64,000 nt of DNA from Pseudomonadales bacterium (GTDB lineage: Bacteria > Pseudomonadota > Gammaproteobacteria > Pseudomonadales > Azotimanducaceae). Location: NCBI GenBank assembly GCA_024234635.1, contig JACKNX010000010.1, positions 90,557 through 154,556 of the forward strand, written 5' to 3'. The notes below the pieces were generated by a model. It worked only from the letters and a program-made list of their open reading frames with translations. It searched no databases and was not told the origin of the DNA. This document shows positions 16,827 through 25,012 of the stretch, one piece after another (position 1 is the stretch's first letter; every line of letters begins with the position of its first letter). Position numbers and translations under genes: made by a program.

Positions 16827-18023
16827 ATGAGGGCGGAACGCACGGCCGCGACATTCGCCTACTACCTGACGAGTTCCAGCCTGTGGATGGCCGGCATGAG
16901 TCTCTATGGGTTTCTGTTCACCTGGCTGCTGGTGGGCATTCTCGAGCGTCCCGCCGACGAAGCAGGCACCGCAAGGTTCATTGCCGAACTCCCGCCACTG
17001 GCATTGCTGCTGCTGGGCGGCGTGCTGGGCGATCGTATGAACGCCCGCCGGTATCTCGTGGTCATGCATCTGGCCATGGCCCTGCCACCCGCCATCGTCG
17101 CAACCATCTACGCAACCGACAATCTTTCCTACTGGTGGGTGGTCCTGTTTGGCGTCAGTACCGCCAGCATCCAGGCGCTATCCGACCCGGCCAGGCAATC
17201 GACCCTGTCCCGTGTCACTCCGCTGGATATCCAGCGCTCGGTAACGCTCATGACCATTGTCACGACCGGTGTCGGCATGAGCGGTTTCTACCTCGGGGGG
17301 CACCTGGAATCGCTTGGACTGACCACCGTGCTCAGCATCCAGGCGGGATTGTTTCTCGTCGGCGCGTTTGCCGTGCGTGGACTGCCCGAACTGCCCATCG
17401 CCACCACCGCCCGACCATCCTTGCTGACCGGGTTGCAGGCGACCTGGAAAGCCACACTCGCGCGCAACCTGATTGGCCTGAACTTTCTCTCCAGCCTTTT
17501 CAACGCCGGAGCGTATGTCATCGCCGTCCCCTACATTGCCAAGCAGGTCTACGCGGGCGATGCGGCGTTTCTGGCGACACTGATGATCGTCTTCACCCTG
17601 GGCAGCGTGGGCTCCAACATCATTCTGTTCTTCTTCATGCCACTCAGACGGCCCGGGCGCCTGTTCCTGGTGATGCAGATTACCCGCATCGCCATACTGG
17701 GCCTGCTGCTGACGACACCGCGCCTGTGGTTGTTCCACGTTCTCATGTTCTGCTGGGGACTGAACATGGGCATCACGACCACCATGGTGCGCACAACCGT
17801 ACAGGAACTGGCAACCCCCGAATTCAGATCGCAGATTCTGTCCGTTCTGCTGCTCAGTTTCATGGTCTCGTCACCGGTGAGCAGCTACCTGCTCGGCCAG
17901 CTCATCAATGCCTTCACTCCCATGTCCGCCCTGTACCCGGGAATCGGCGTCTCCGTGCTGATTTTTCTGCTGGGCGTGTTCCGAAGCGGCTTGTGGCAAC
18001 ACGAGTCTCGTACCGACGGCTAG
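16827..18023 (+). CDS. MFS transporter (EntS-like exporter family)
   Basis: 398-residue major facilitator protein with about 12 predicted membrane segments. The loop after TM2 reads GGVLGDRMNARRYLVV, the usual MFS motif A (G-x3-D-R-x-x-R-R), and the sequence DPARQSTLSRVTP after TM4 is typical of the MFS_3/enterobactin exporter-like group. The exported substrate is unknown. GAGGCGG lies about 9 nt before ATG. Its TAG stop codon is the first three bases of repeat copy A, so the protein's end is set by the repeat. Confidence 0.9.
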   Translation: MRAERTAATFAYYLTSSSLWMAGMSLYGFLFTWLLVGILERPADEAGTARFIAELPPLALLLLGGVLGDRMNARRYLVVMHLAMALPPAIVATIYATDNLSYWWVVLFGVSTASIQALSDPARQSTLSRVTPLDIQRSVTLMTIVTTGVGMSGFYLGGHLESLGLTTVLSIQAGLFLVGAFAVRGLPELPIATTARPSLLTGLQATWKATLARNLIGLNFLSSLFNAGAYVIAVPYIAKQVYAGDAAFLATLMIVFTLGSVGSNIILFFFMPLRRPGRLFLVMQITRIAILGLLLTTPRLWLFHVLMFCWGLNMGITTTMVRTTVQELATPEFRSQILSVLLLSFMVSSPVSSYLLGQLINAFTPMSALYPGIGVSVLIFLLGVFRSGLWQHESRTDG

Positions 18024-18173
18024 TGGGCCGCTTGATAGGTTCGGTGATTTGAGGATGGCTGAAGCGTCCCTCGCCTGCGTTGCGATTGCCAGCGCTGTCG
18101 CGCTTGGAACTTCGTTCCATGAGAGGTTGCTGAAACAAGGCCTGGAGGCACTTTTCCAGCACCTTGTTAACGC
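18021..18173 (+). repeat. Interspersed repeat, copy A, filling the gap between convergent genes
   Basis: Begins with TAGTGGGCCGCTTGATAGG, runs through the shared 24-bp core (18079-18102), a GGAAC-TTC-GTTCC hairpin and a second stem ACAAGG...CCTTGT, and ends in GTTAAC. The first three bases are the stop of the MFS gene; the TTA near its right end is the TAA stop of the leftward alpha/beta hydrolase. Its first 43 bases match copy B (23809-23851, inverted) with one mismatch. Confidence 0.85.
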
Positions 18174-19078
18174 CCGGAACCGGCCACTTTCGTTGATTCG
18201 AACGCCGCCACGATGCGTGCCGCCAGCATCTGCGGTTCCTGCATCGGCATGAAATGCGTCAGTTCAGGCAGATAAAGGTCTTCGCCATGCGGAAACGCCG
18301 CGGCCAGACCAGGCCAGGTGGGTGACGTCGAAAAATCCATGCGCGCTTCCGCCGTTGCCGGCGCGGAAAAATCGCGGGTCCTTGCCCGCATCACCGTTAC
18401 GGGCACCTCCACCTCCGGAATCAGGTCGTAGACGTTTGTCGTCGCGTTGGCCATATAGATGGACGCCTCGACCTCGGGCGGACACGCCAGCGAGAACGTA
18501 CCGTCGGAAAGCGGCAGCAAGCCATGCCTGCAATAGTCCTCGAGCACCTCCCGCCGCCAGAGACTGTATGGATGCCGCTCCACGAAACGGTCAAACATTT
18601 CACGCCAGCCAGTCCAGATGCCACGACGACGGGCCACCGGATGATCTTCCACGTTGTCGAACGCATGCCTGCCGCGCAGACCGTACACCTCCGGCGGCAT
18701 GATCACTGGATCGACCAGGATCAGATGGGAAAATGACGCTGGCAGCGCATGCGCCACCTGGACCAGGCAATGCCCACCCATGGAGTGACCGACGCCGACC
18801 GCCCCATGCAACTCCAGCGACCGCGTCAGTTCCACGAGGTCGCCTGCAATACTGGACCAGGTATACGGCGCACGCTTTTCGCTCCTGCCGTGACCCCGAA
18901 GATCAACGGCTATCGCGCGTACATCCGGCGGTAGCGCGGCAATGACCTGATCCCAGCAGCGGGCATGGAACCCTGTGGCATGGAACAGCAATACGGTACG
19001 GCTGGCGGTGGAGTCCCCCCAGTCGAAATAGCACAGAGTGACGTCGCTTCCCGAAAATCGACATTCGCGCGGAGACAT
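18167..19078 (-). CDS. Alpha/beta hydrolase
   Basis: 303-residue alpha/beta-fold hydrolase. LLFHATGFHARCWD gives the oxyanion-hole strand, GHSMGGH (nucleophile Ser near 98) the elbow, VDLRGHGRSEK the usual loop, and the C-terminal PELTHFMPMQEP the catalytic His. An esterase, lactonase or C-C hydrolase role is possible; none can be chosen from sequence. It is divergent from the crotonase gene at 19222. The TAA stop lies in the end of repeat copy A. Confidence 0.9.
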   Translation of the reverse strand: MSPRECRFSGSDVTLCYFDWGDSTASRTVLLFHATGFHARCWDQVIAALPPDVRAIAVDLRGHGRSEKRAPYTWSSIAGDLVELTRSLELHGAVGVGHSMGGHCLVQVAHALPASFSHLILVDPVIMPPEVYGLRGRHAFDNVEDHPVARRRGIWTGWREMFDRFVERHPYSLWRREVLEDYCRHGLLPLSDGTFSLACPPEVEASIYMANATTNVYDLIPEVEVPVTVMRARTRDFSAPATAEARMDFSTSPTWPGLAAAFPHGEDLYLPELTHFMPMQEPQMLAARIVAAFESTKVAGSGR

Positions 19079-19221
19079 GGTCTCTCCCGTGGCAGAAAAA
19101 AGCCGAAATGGTACCGGTTGGCGGAATCGGCGTCAGCGCGGAAAGAACCGGCACACGGCAGACGCCGCTTGGCCGCCAGCGGCTGGTATGCTCAGAGGCG
19201 TCGTTCGAGGAGTCCGCCCGC

Positions 19222-20103
19222 ATGACCTTCCAGCACATCCTGTACGAGAGACAGGGTCGAATCGCAACGCTAACCCTCAACCGGCCGGAGCGCCTGAACG
19301 CAATCTGTCCTGGCATGCCACGGGAAATCGCCGCCGCAGTGGCGCTCGCCAACGACGACCCGGACGTTCATGTACTCGTGGTGACGGGCACCGGACGCGC
19401 TTTCTGCGCCGGTTACGATCTCGTTCTGCACGCCGAAAACCAGACGCAGGGTGCAGCCGGACCTGCCATGGACGCTGACGGCAGACCCTGGGATCCAATG
19501 GCCGATTTCCATCTGATGCAGGGGAATACCCAGCATTTCATGAGTCTCTGGCGATGCCATAAACCGACGATCGCCAAGATTCACGGGTATGCGGTTGCCG
19601 GCGGCAGCGACATCGCCCTGTGTTGCGACCTGGTGGTCATGGCCGACGACGCCAGGATCGGGTACCCCCCAGCGCGGGTCTGGGGCTGTCCGACCACCGC
19701 CTGGTGGGTGTACCGGGTAGGCGCCGAGCGCGCGAAGCGCATGCTCTTCACGGGAGACCTCATCAGCGGCAGGGAGGCGGCCGCCATGGGCCTCGTGCTG
19801 GAGAGCGTACCCTCCGCACGACTGGATCAGCGCGTACAACAACTTGCCGAACGCATCCAGGGCGTCCCCCGCAATCAGCTTATGATGCAGAAGCTGATGG
19901 TCAACCAGGCGCTGGAGAATATGGGGCTCACCAGCACGCAGACGCTCGCTACGCTGTTCGACGGCATCGCGCGTCATTCACCAGAAGGGGTATGGTTCAA
20001 GAAAAAGGCGGAAAGCGAAGGTTTCAAGGAAGCGATCCGGGCCAGGGATTCCGGAGAATCCATTGCTCCCGGGGTCAGTCGCATTCCCCGGCGCTTCGAA
20101 TGA
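19222..20103 (+). CDS. Enoyl-CoA hydratase/isomerase (crotonase) family protein
   Basis: 293-residue crotonase-fold protein acting on acyl-CoA thioesters. N-terminal RIATLTLNRPERLNAI, the oxyanion loop FCAGYDLVLH and the second one HGYAVAGGSDIALCCDLV are clear. The usual catalytic Glu region reads GYPPARVWGCPTT, so the standard hydratase acids are not evident and the reaction may be different (isomerase, hydrolase or other). ATG at 19222 is preferred over an upstream in-frame ATG at 19108 because GAGGAG precedes it by about 9 nt and the family N-terminus starts there. Confidence 0.9.
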   Translation: MTFQHILYERQGRIATLTLNRPERLNAICPGMPREIAAAVALANDDPDVHVLVVTGTGRAFCAGYDLVLHAENQTQGAAGPAMDADGRPWDPMADFHLMQGNTQHFMSLWRCHKPTIAKIHGYAVAGGSDIALCCDLVVMADDARIGYPPARVWGCPTTAWWVYRVGAERAKRMLFTGDLISGREAAAMGLVLESVPSARLDQRVQQLAERIQGVPRNQLMMQKLMVNQALENMGLTSTQTLATLFDGIARHSPEGVWFKKKAESEGFKEAIRARDSGESIAPGVSRIPRRFE

Positions 20104-20140
20104 CCGGCACACACTTGATCCCGGGGTATCGGAAATCACC

Positions 20141-21544
20141 TTGAAACTGGCGGTAGCGCTGTTCCTGCTGGCGTGCGCCACGCGGGCACACGCCGACCCG
20201 GACCAGGCGATAGCCGCCATCCGCCGGGATGCGCGCATCCCGGTGGTCGCCTGGATACTGATTCAACCCGGCCGGACTGATCGCGTTGTCATACTCGGTG
20301 ACGATGTGTCGCTGGACACACCGATGCGCTGGGGTTCGATCACCAAGACATTCGCCGCGCTCACACTGATGCAGGTCGCGGAGCAGGCCGGCGTGCCACT
20401 GACCACACCGGTCGTCAACGTGCTCGATACCGGGTTGACCGGCCACACGCTGCCCGAGTCGATGCGACTGGAGAATCTCATCACCCTGTCCGCGGGGCAT
20501 ACCGATCTGGGTCGCGAGGCGTTTGCTGACAATACGCCGCACGCGCTGCGCGATGCTCTGCAACGGTACGGAGATGCGCTAAGGCCGGTCTGGCCGCCGG
20601 CGCTGGTACATTCGTATTCGAATGCCACTCCGGGACTCACGGAAGCGGTAATCGAAACCCTCACCAGGCAGACATTCGACAAAGCACTGAAACAGTCATT
20701 GGCTGGGCCCCTGCACCTGGCCAGCGCCTCGGTAGAACCGGTCAGCAGTCTGCCGGGCGGTTACCAAGCGGATGGCAGGACGCCGATTCCCTACTGGCAT
20801 GTCACCTTCCGCGCCTTCGGCGCACTCAATCTGTCGCCACGGGACATGGGGAAATTTCTGCGTACCGTGGTCGACGGCGGGGTGTGGCAGGGGCAGCGCG
20901 TATGGTCCAGGCAGAGCCAGCACCGCCTGCTGACACCGCAGGGCTATCGCGCCGCCGACAGCGGACTCACCACGACCTACGCTGCCGGCACCTATGGCCG
21001 CATTCGGCAGGGCTTCCCGTGGCACACGCACGGTGGCGATGCCGATGGCTACCGTTCCCGGTTTGCGTTGCTGGAGAGTCATCACGCGGCCTACGCCATC
21101 GTCATCAATACGGACAACCCACAAGCACTCGCCGCCATGGAAACAGTGCTCGAAAAACACCTCACCTCGGGTCTCGAACGACCTGCCCCGCCGCCGGCAC
21201 AGCGCCTTGCGGGCGGCGATGCACTCAGCGGCTGGTACTACCCGGCGGCCACCCGTTTTGCGCACGATCGCTGGCGGACGTGCGCGCTGCCACGGGTTCA
21301 GGTCGAAGCTGACGAACAGGAACTACGGATCATCCGGGCAGGTTCGACACAACGTCTGCTGCACATCGGCGGCAACCGTTTCCGCGCGGAACACGATCCA
21401 CAGACCACTGAGATAGCCCGGCGCACCCCGGACGGCGCACGCTTTCTGTTCGGGGAATACGGCGATCTCGTGAAGATTCGCAGCAAACCGGGTCATGCAC
21501 CGCCCACGCTTCCAGCTTTCATGCCCGGCTGCCTTGCGGAATAA
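20141..21544 (+). CDS. Exported serine hydrolase, beta-lactamase/esterase (class C-like) family
   Basis: 467-residue protein with signal peptide LKLAVALFLLACATRAHA then DPDQ, so a periplasmic location is likely. The penicillin-binding-like motifs are S66-I-T-K69, YSN near 155 and HTHGGDADG near 294, which replaces KTG. It is probably an esterase or peptidase rather than a true resistance beta-lactamase. A TTG start at 20141 with GGA 8 nt upstream fits the signal peptide; an upstream in-frame start at 20063 overlaps the crotonase gene and would spoil the signal. The C-terminal 120 residues form a lipocalin-like extra domain. Confidence 0.82.
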   Translation: MKLAVALFLLACATRAHADPDQAIAAIRRDARIPVVAWILIQPGRTDRVVILGDDVSLDTPMRWGSITKTFAALTLMQVAEQAGVPLTTPVVNVLDTGLTGHTLPESMRLENLITLSAGHTDLGREAFADNTPHALRDALQRYGDALRPVWPPALVHSYSNATPGLTEAVIETLTRQTFDKALKQSLAGPLHLASASVEPVSSLPGGYQADGRTPIPYWHVTFRAFGALNLSPRDMGKFLRTVVDGGVWQGQRVWSRQSQHRLLTPQGYRAADSGLTTTYAAGTYGRIRQGFPWHTHGGDADGYRSRFALLESHHAAYAIVINTDNPQALAAMETVLEKHLTSGLERPAPPPAQRLAGGDALSGWYYPAATRFAHDRWRTCALPRVQVEADEQELRIIRAGSTQRLLHIGGNRFRAEHDPQTTEIARRTPDGARFLFGEYGDLVKIRSKPGHAPPTLPAFMPGCLAE

Positions 21545-21574
21545 TCCCGCTACCTTCGTCGATCGGTCGATAGC

Positions 21575-22726
21575 ATGAAATCAGCAGCGGTGGAGACGCT
21601 CCAGCCGTTCCTGCCGCGAATCAGGCGGTGCGCAAACGCCATGGAGGCTGCACGACGACTACCGGCGGACCTGGCAAAGGACATGGCTGCCGCCGGGCTG
21701 TTCCGCCTGCTGGTGCCACAGAGCCTCGGCGGCGAACAGGTCGATCCATCCACGTTCATAGACACGCTGATCGACGCCTCCGCGGCAGATGGCTCCACCG
21801 GCTGGAACCTCATGATCGGCAATACAACGGGACTGCTATCCGCTTCACTGCCCGATCCCTGGGCACAGTCGATCTACGCCGCCCGTCCGGACGTCGTGAC
21901 CGTGGGCGTGACGGCGCCGAGGGGACGCGCCATCCCCGAACGGGACGGACTTCGGGTCAGCGGCCGCTGGCCGTTCGGCAGTGGTTCGCACAACGCGGAC
22001 TGGATCTGCGGCGGCTGCCATGTCGTCGATCAGGGAGAGCCACGCAGGCTGGCCAACGGCCAGCCCGAAGTGCGTCTCGTGTTCTTTCGGCGCGACGAAG
22101 TAAGCCTCCTCGATACGTGGCATGTCGCCGGTCTGCGAGGTACTGGCAGCACCGACTTTGAAGTCCACGACGTGTTCGTGCCCGAAGGACGCTGGGTGAC
22201 ACTGGGTGGCCGCCCACGGATCGATGCGCCCCTCTACCGCTTTCCTACGCTGGGTTTGCTCGCAACGGGTGTCGCCAGCGTCGCGGTTGGCATCGCCAGG
22301 CGGGCAATCGCCGAGTTCCTCGAACTCGCGGCCGGCAAGGTACCCACCGGCAGCACCCTTGCACTGGCCAGTCGCCCCCGCGTGCAACAGGACCTCGCCG
22401 AAGCTGAAGCCGGTACATCGGCCGCCATCTGCTTCATGCACGCCACCGCACAGGACCTTTTCGACCGGGCTGCACGCGGTGAACGGCTGGCCACGAGCGA
22501 CAAAGCCCGCCTGAGGCTTGCCGCCTCGCACGCGACCTGGTCATCGGTCAGCGCGGTCGACAAGCTCTATCACGCTGCTGGTGCAACCTCGATCTACGAG
22601 GGAAGTGCGCTGCAGCGTTGTCTGCGTGATATCCATGTCGCCACGCAGCACATCATGGTCGGCCAATCCACTTTCGAGGTGGCCGGCAAGGTAATGCTCG
22701 GCATCGACCCGCAGACGCTTCTCTGA
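21575..22726 (+). CDS. Flavin-dependent monooxygenase of the acyl-CoA dehydrogenase fold (HsaA-like)
   Basis: 383-residue group D flavoprotein-type enzyme with the acyl-CoA dehydrogenase fold. The order LFRLLVPQSLGGEQVDPSTF, then DGSTGWNLMIG, then SGRWPFGSGSHNADW and the C-terminal helical bundle with DKLYHAAGATSIYEGSALQRCLRDIHVATQH are characteristic of two-component oxygenases such as HsaA, which hydroxylate phenols including steroid intermediates, using reduced flavin from a partner reductase. No reductase is adjacent. Role in aromatic or steroid catabolism is inference. Confidence 0.87.
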   Translation: MKSAAVETLQPFLPRIRRCANAMEAARRLPADLAKDMAAAGLFRLLVPQSLGGEQVDPSTFIDTLIDASAADGSTGWNLMIGNTTGLLSASLPDPWAQSIYAARPDVVTVGVTAPRGRAIPERDGLRVSGRWPFGSGSHNADWICGGCHVVDQGEPRRLANGQPEVRLVFFRRDEVSLLDTWHVAGLRGTGSTDFEVHDVFVPEGRWVTLGGRPRIDAPLYRFPTLGLLATGVASVAVGIARRAIAEFLELAAGKVPTGSTLALASRPRVQQDLAEAEAGTSAAICFMHATAQDLFDRAARGERLATSDKARLRLAASHATWSSVSAVDKLYHAAGATSIYEGSALQRCLRDIHVATQHIMVGQSTFEVAGKVMLGIDPQTLL

Positions 22727-22813
22727 CATGGCAATGGACACATACCTGACCGACAATCGGCACAACCGCCCGCTGACGGACAGGCGGCGACGCTTTCGGA
22801 GTACCCTTCCAGG

Positions 22814-23725
22814 ATGAGCCACGATCACGATCACGATCATCACCACGATCACACGCGCCACGATCATGTTCCGGCGGGCGCCAGCGAACGGATGCTGCGG
22901 CAGGCATTTGTACTGATCGCCAGCTTCATGGCCGTGGAGTTCGTGGGCGGCTGGCTGGCCAACTCGCTGACCCTGCTCGCCGACGCCGGACACATGTTTC
23001 TGGACGCGACCGCGCTCGGTCTCGCCTGGTACGCCGCACGGTTGGCACAACGCGAAGACAACAACCGGCTTTCCTATGGCTACCACCGCTTCAAGGTACT
23101 GGCCGCATTCGTCAATGGGCTGACGCTGGCCGCGCTGGTGGTCTGGATTCTGATCGAGGCCGCCACGCGCCTTGGACAACCGGAGCCCATGGCAGCAATT
23201 CCGACCCTGGTCATTGCCGCGTTGGGCCTTGCGGTCAATGTGGCTGCCTACAGGTTGCTGCATGCGGGACAGCACGACATGAACGTGCGCGCCGCCGCCA
23301 TACACGTGCTGGGGGACCTGCTGGGTTCAGCGGCCGCCATCATGGCCGCGCTCATCGTCTATACGACCGGATGGTTGTACGCTGACCCGCTGCTTGCACT
23401 TGCCATCGCGCTGCTGCTGGGGCGCGGCGCATGGCGCGTCATTGCCGACTCTGCGCACATACTGCTCGAAGGCGTACCGGAAGGCATGAATCTGCATGAG
23501 ATCCGTCATGCGTTGCTCGAGAGCGTGCCGGGGTTGCGGGAAGTCCATCACGTGCATGCCTGGTCGCTCACTTCCGAGCGACCGCTGGTGACGCTGCATG
23601 CGCATGTCGAGACCGACGTCGACGTGAGCAGCACAACGAGCTGCATCAAACAGGTATTGCTCGACCGCTTCGGCATCGATCATTCCACCATCCAGGTGGA
23701 ACAGGGTCCTTGCCCGGATCGATAG
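22814..23725 (+). CDS. Cation diffusion facilitator metal exporter (CzcD/ZitB type)
   Basis: 303-residue inner-membrane proton antiporter for zinc and related divalent metals. The N-terminus is histidine-rich (repeated HDH). TM2 carries LLADAGHMFLDATAL, and TM5 has AAIHVLGDLLGS, which together give the His/Asp metal site of zinc-type CDF proteins. A cytoplasmic C-terminal domain with LREVHHVHAWSLT and HAHVETD follows. Six membrane segments are likely. It sits between the HsaA-like gene and the repeat copy B, with no partner gene visible. Confidence 0.94.
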   Translation: MSHDHDHDHHHDHTRHDHVPAGASERMLRQAFVLIASFMAVEFVGGWLANSLTLLADAGHMFLDATALGLAWYAARLAQREDNNRLSYGYHRFKVLAAFVNGLTLAALVVWILIEAATRLGQPEPMAAIPTLVIAALGLAVNVAAYRLLHAGQHDMNVRAAAIHVLGDLLGSAAAIMAALIVYTTGWLYADPLLALAIALLLGRGAWRVIADSAHILLEGVPEGMNLHEIRHALLESVPGLREVHHVHAWSLTSERPLVTLHAHVETDVDVSSTTSCIKQVLLDRFGIDHSTIQVEQGPCPDR

Positions 23726-23808
23726 GCACGACCCCCTGCCGCTCCGGGCAGGGACCTACGCCGATGCGTGAGCTACCCTGACACTGAAAAATGCCTTGCG
23801 GAACGTGT

Positions 23809-23851
23809 TTCAGCCATCCTCAAATCACCGAACTTATCAAGCGGCCCACTA
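23809..23851 (-). repeat. Interspersed repeat, copy B (43-bp end fragment, inverted)
   Basis: On the minus strand it reads TAGTGGGCCGCTTGATAAG and onward, matching the first 43 bases of copy A with a single mismatch. The TAG is the stop codon of the leftward phosphotransferase gene, as in copy A for the MFS gene. Confidence 0.85.
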
Positions 23852-24856
23852 GCCGAGCAGTTCGCTGGCGCGTCGCATCAAGGGTTCCATGCAAAGCGAC
23901 GTCTGCTCCCAGGTTTCATCGATGCGTTTTCCGCGCCGATGCAGCATGAGGTTGAAGCCTGAAATAATGGCAAATTTGTACGCGGCCAGCGCGCGAAACC
24001 AGTTCAGGTCGGGCAATGGCCCCTCCCACGCCTGCCGGTACAGACCGATCAGCGTATCCGGGTCGAGAAACGAGGGGCGAGCCGGCTGACCGGGTGCCGC
24101 AGCGGGCCAGGCCTGCCGGTCGCTGAAGGTCACGATCCAGCCCAGGTCATTCAGCGTCGCGCCCAGACCGCAGAGTTCCCAGTCGATGACAGCCAGCAGG
24201 CGGCCCGCTTTCGAACAGAAAAGATTGGCTGTCTGAAAATCACCGTGGAAGATGCCGACCGGCGCATCGGCAGGCAGGTTTTCGAGCAGTTTTCTCCTCA
24301 CATATGGCGCCTCCGCCAACCGCTGCGGCTCCGCCGCCTTCTCGATGAACCGGTCCCAGCGCGTGACATCGTCGTCAAAGGGGAGCGGCTCTCCCAGGTA
24401 CGGCACCTTGTCAGCCCCTACCTTGTGTACACCAGCCAGCGCCGTCATCACCTGACGCCCGAGATCCAGCAGCACCGAATCGCTGAGCGTACGCCCCCAT
24501 TCTCCCTCACCCAGACGCAGGACATCGCCGTCGAGCCACGGCACCACAAAGTACGGACATCCGAACCATTCCAGGTCATCACCAGACCACTTCACGCTGC
24601 AATGGGGAACGCTGGTGCTGTCCAGCGCGTTGAGCACCGCGACCTGACGCAGGACATCCGCCGTGCCCTTCCAACTCACGTTGGGTGGTGGCAGGCGAAT
24701 GAACCAGGAATCCACCATCGTATCGTTCTGCACCCGGAAGCCGTATGCAAAACCGGCATGCCCGGGCATTTTCACGACATCGAACACGGGCAAGGCACGG
24801 CCGTACTTCGCGGCGACGAATGCCGGCAATTTTGCCGACAGGGTATCCAGATCCAT
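23849..24856 (-). CDS. Phosphotransferase-family (APH/ACAD10-like kinase) protein
   Basis: 335-residue aminoglycoside-phosphotransferase-fold protein. The catalytic loop is FHGDFQTANLF and the metal-binding loop VIDWELCGLG. This group is widely linked with acyl-CoA dehydrogenases (ACAD10/11) and may phosphorylate hydroxyacyl-CoA-type substrates; antibiotic resistance is unlikely. The start is set at ATG 24856 because GGAGG is just before it, whereas the upstream ATG at 24871 has none. The stop TAG belongs to repeat copy B. Confidence 0.88.
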   Translation of the reverse strand: MDLDTLSAKLPAFVAAKYGRALPVFDVVKMPGHAGFAYGFRVQNDTMVDSWFIRLPPPNVSWKGTADVLRQVAVLNALDSTSVPHCSVKWSGDDLEWFGCPYFVVPWLDGDVLRLGEGEWGRTLSDSVLLDLGRQVMTALAGVHKVGADKVPYLGEPLPFDDDVTRWDRFIEKAAEPQRLAEAPYVRRKLLENLPADAPVGIFHGDFQTANLFCSKAGRLLAVIDWELCGLGATLNDLGWIVTFSDRQAWPAAAPGQPARPSFLDPDTLIGLYRQAWEGPLPDLNWFRALAAYKFAIISGFNLMLHRRGKRIDETWEQTSLCMEPLMRRASELLG

Positions 24857-25012
24857 CGATCCTCCAGTCATCTAGCTGCTGATTGAGTCGACCCCGCGAA
24901 TCAATCGCCGGCGAGTTCAGCTCACCTCATCCACCAAAACCACCGCCCGCCCGACTGCCTGCTTGCCCGCGCACCGATGCATCGCCATGCAGGCAGACAG
25001 TTCAGGGCTTCC

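Noticed and set aside
16748..18052. 434-codon rightward frame overlapping the MFS gene in another phase
   Set aside because: Arg/His-rich sequence without membrane segments; the MFS frame is clearly the coding one.
18190..18200. GATTCGAAC, resembling a tRNA T-loop on the minus strand
   Set aside because: Lies inside the alpha/beta hydrolase gene, with no acceptor or anticodon stem around it. No tRNA was found in the window.
20063..20140. Upstream in-frame start for the serine hydrolase
   Set aside because: It would overlap the crotonase gene and put charged residues before the signal peptide; TTG at 20141 fits better.
24954..24997. CTGCCTGC/GCAGGCAG inverted repeat between phosphotransferase and ligase genes
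   Set aside because: Short arms, long loop, no T-run; too weak to call a terminator.
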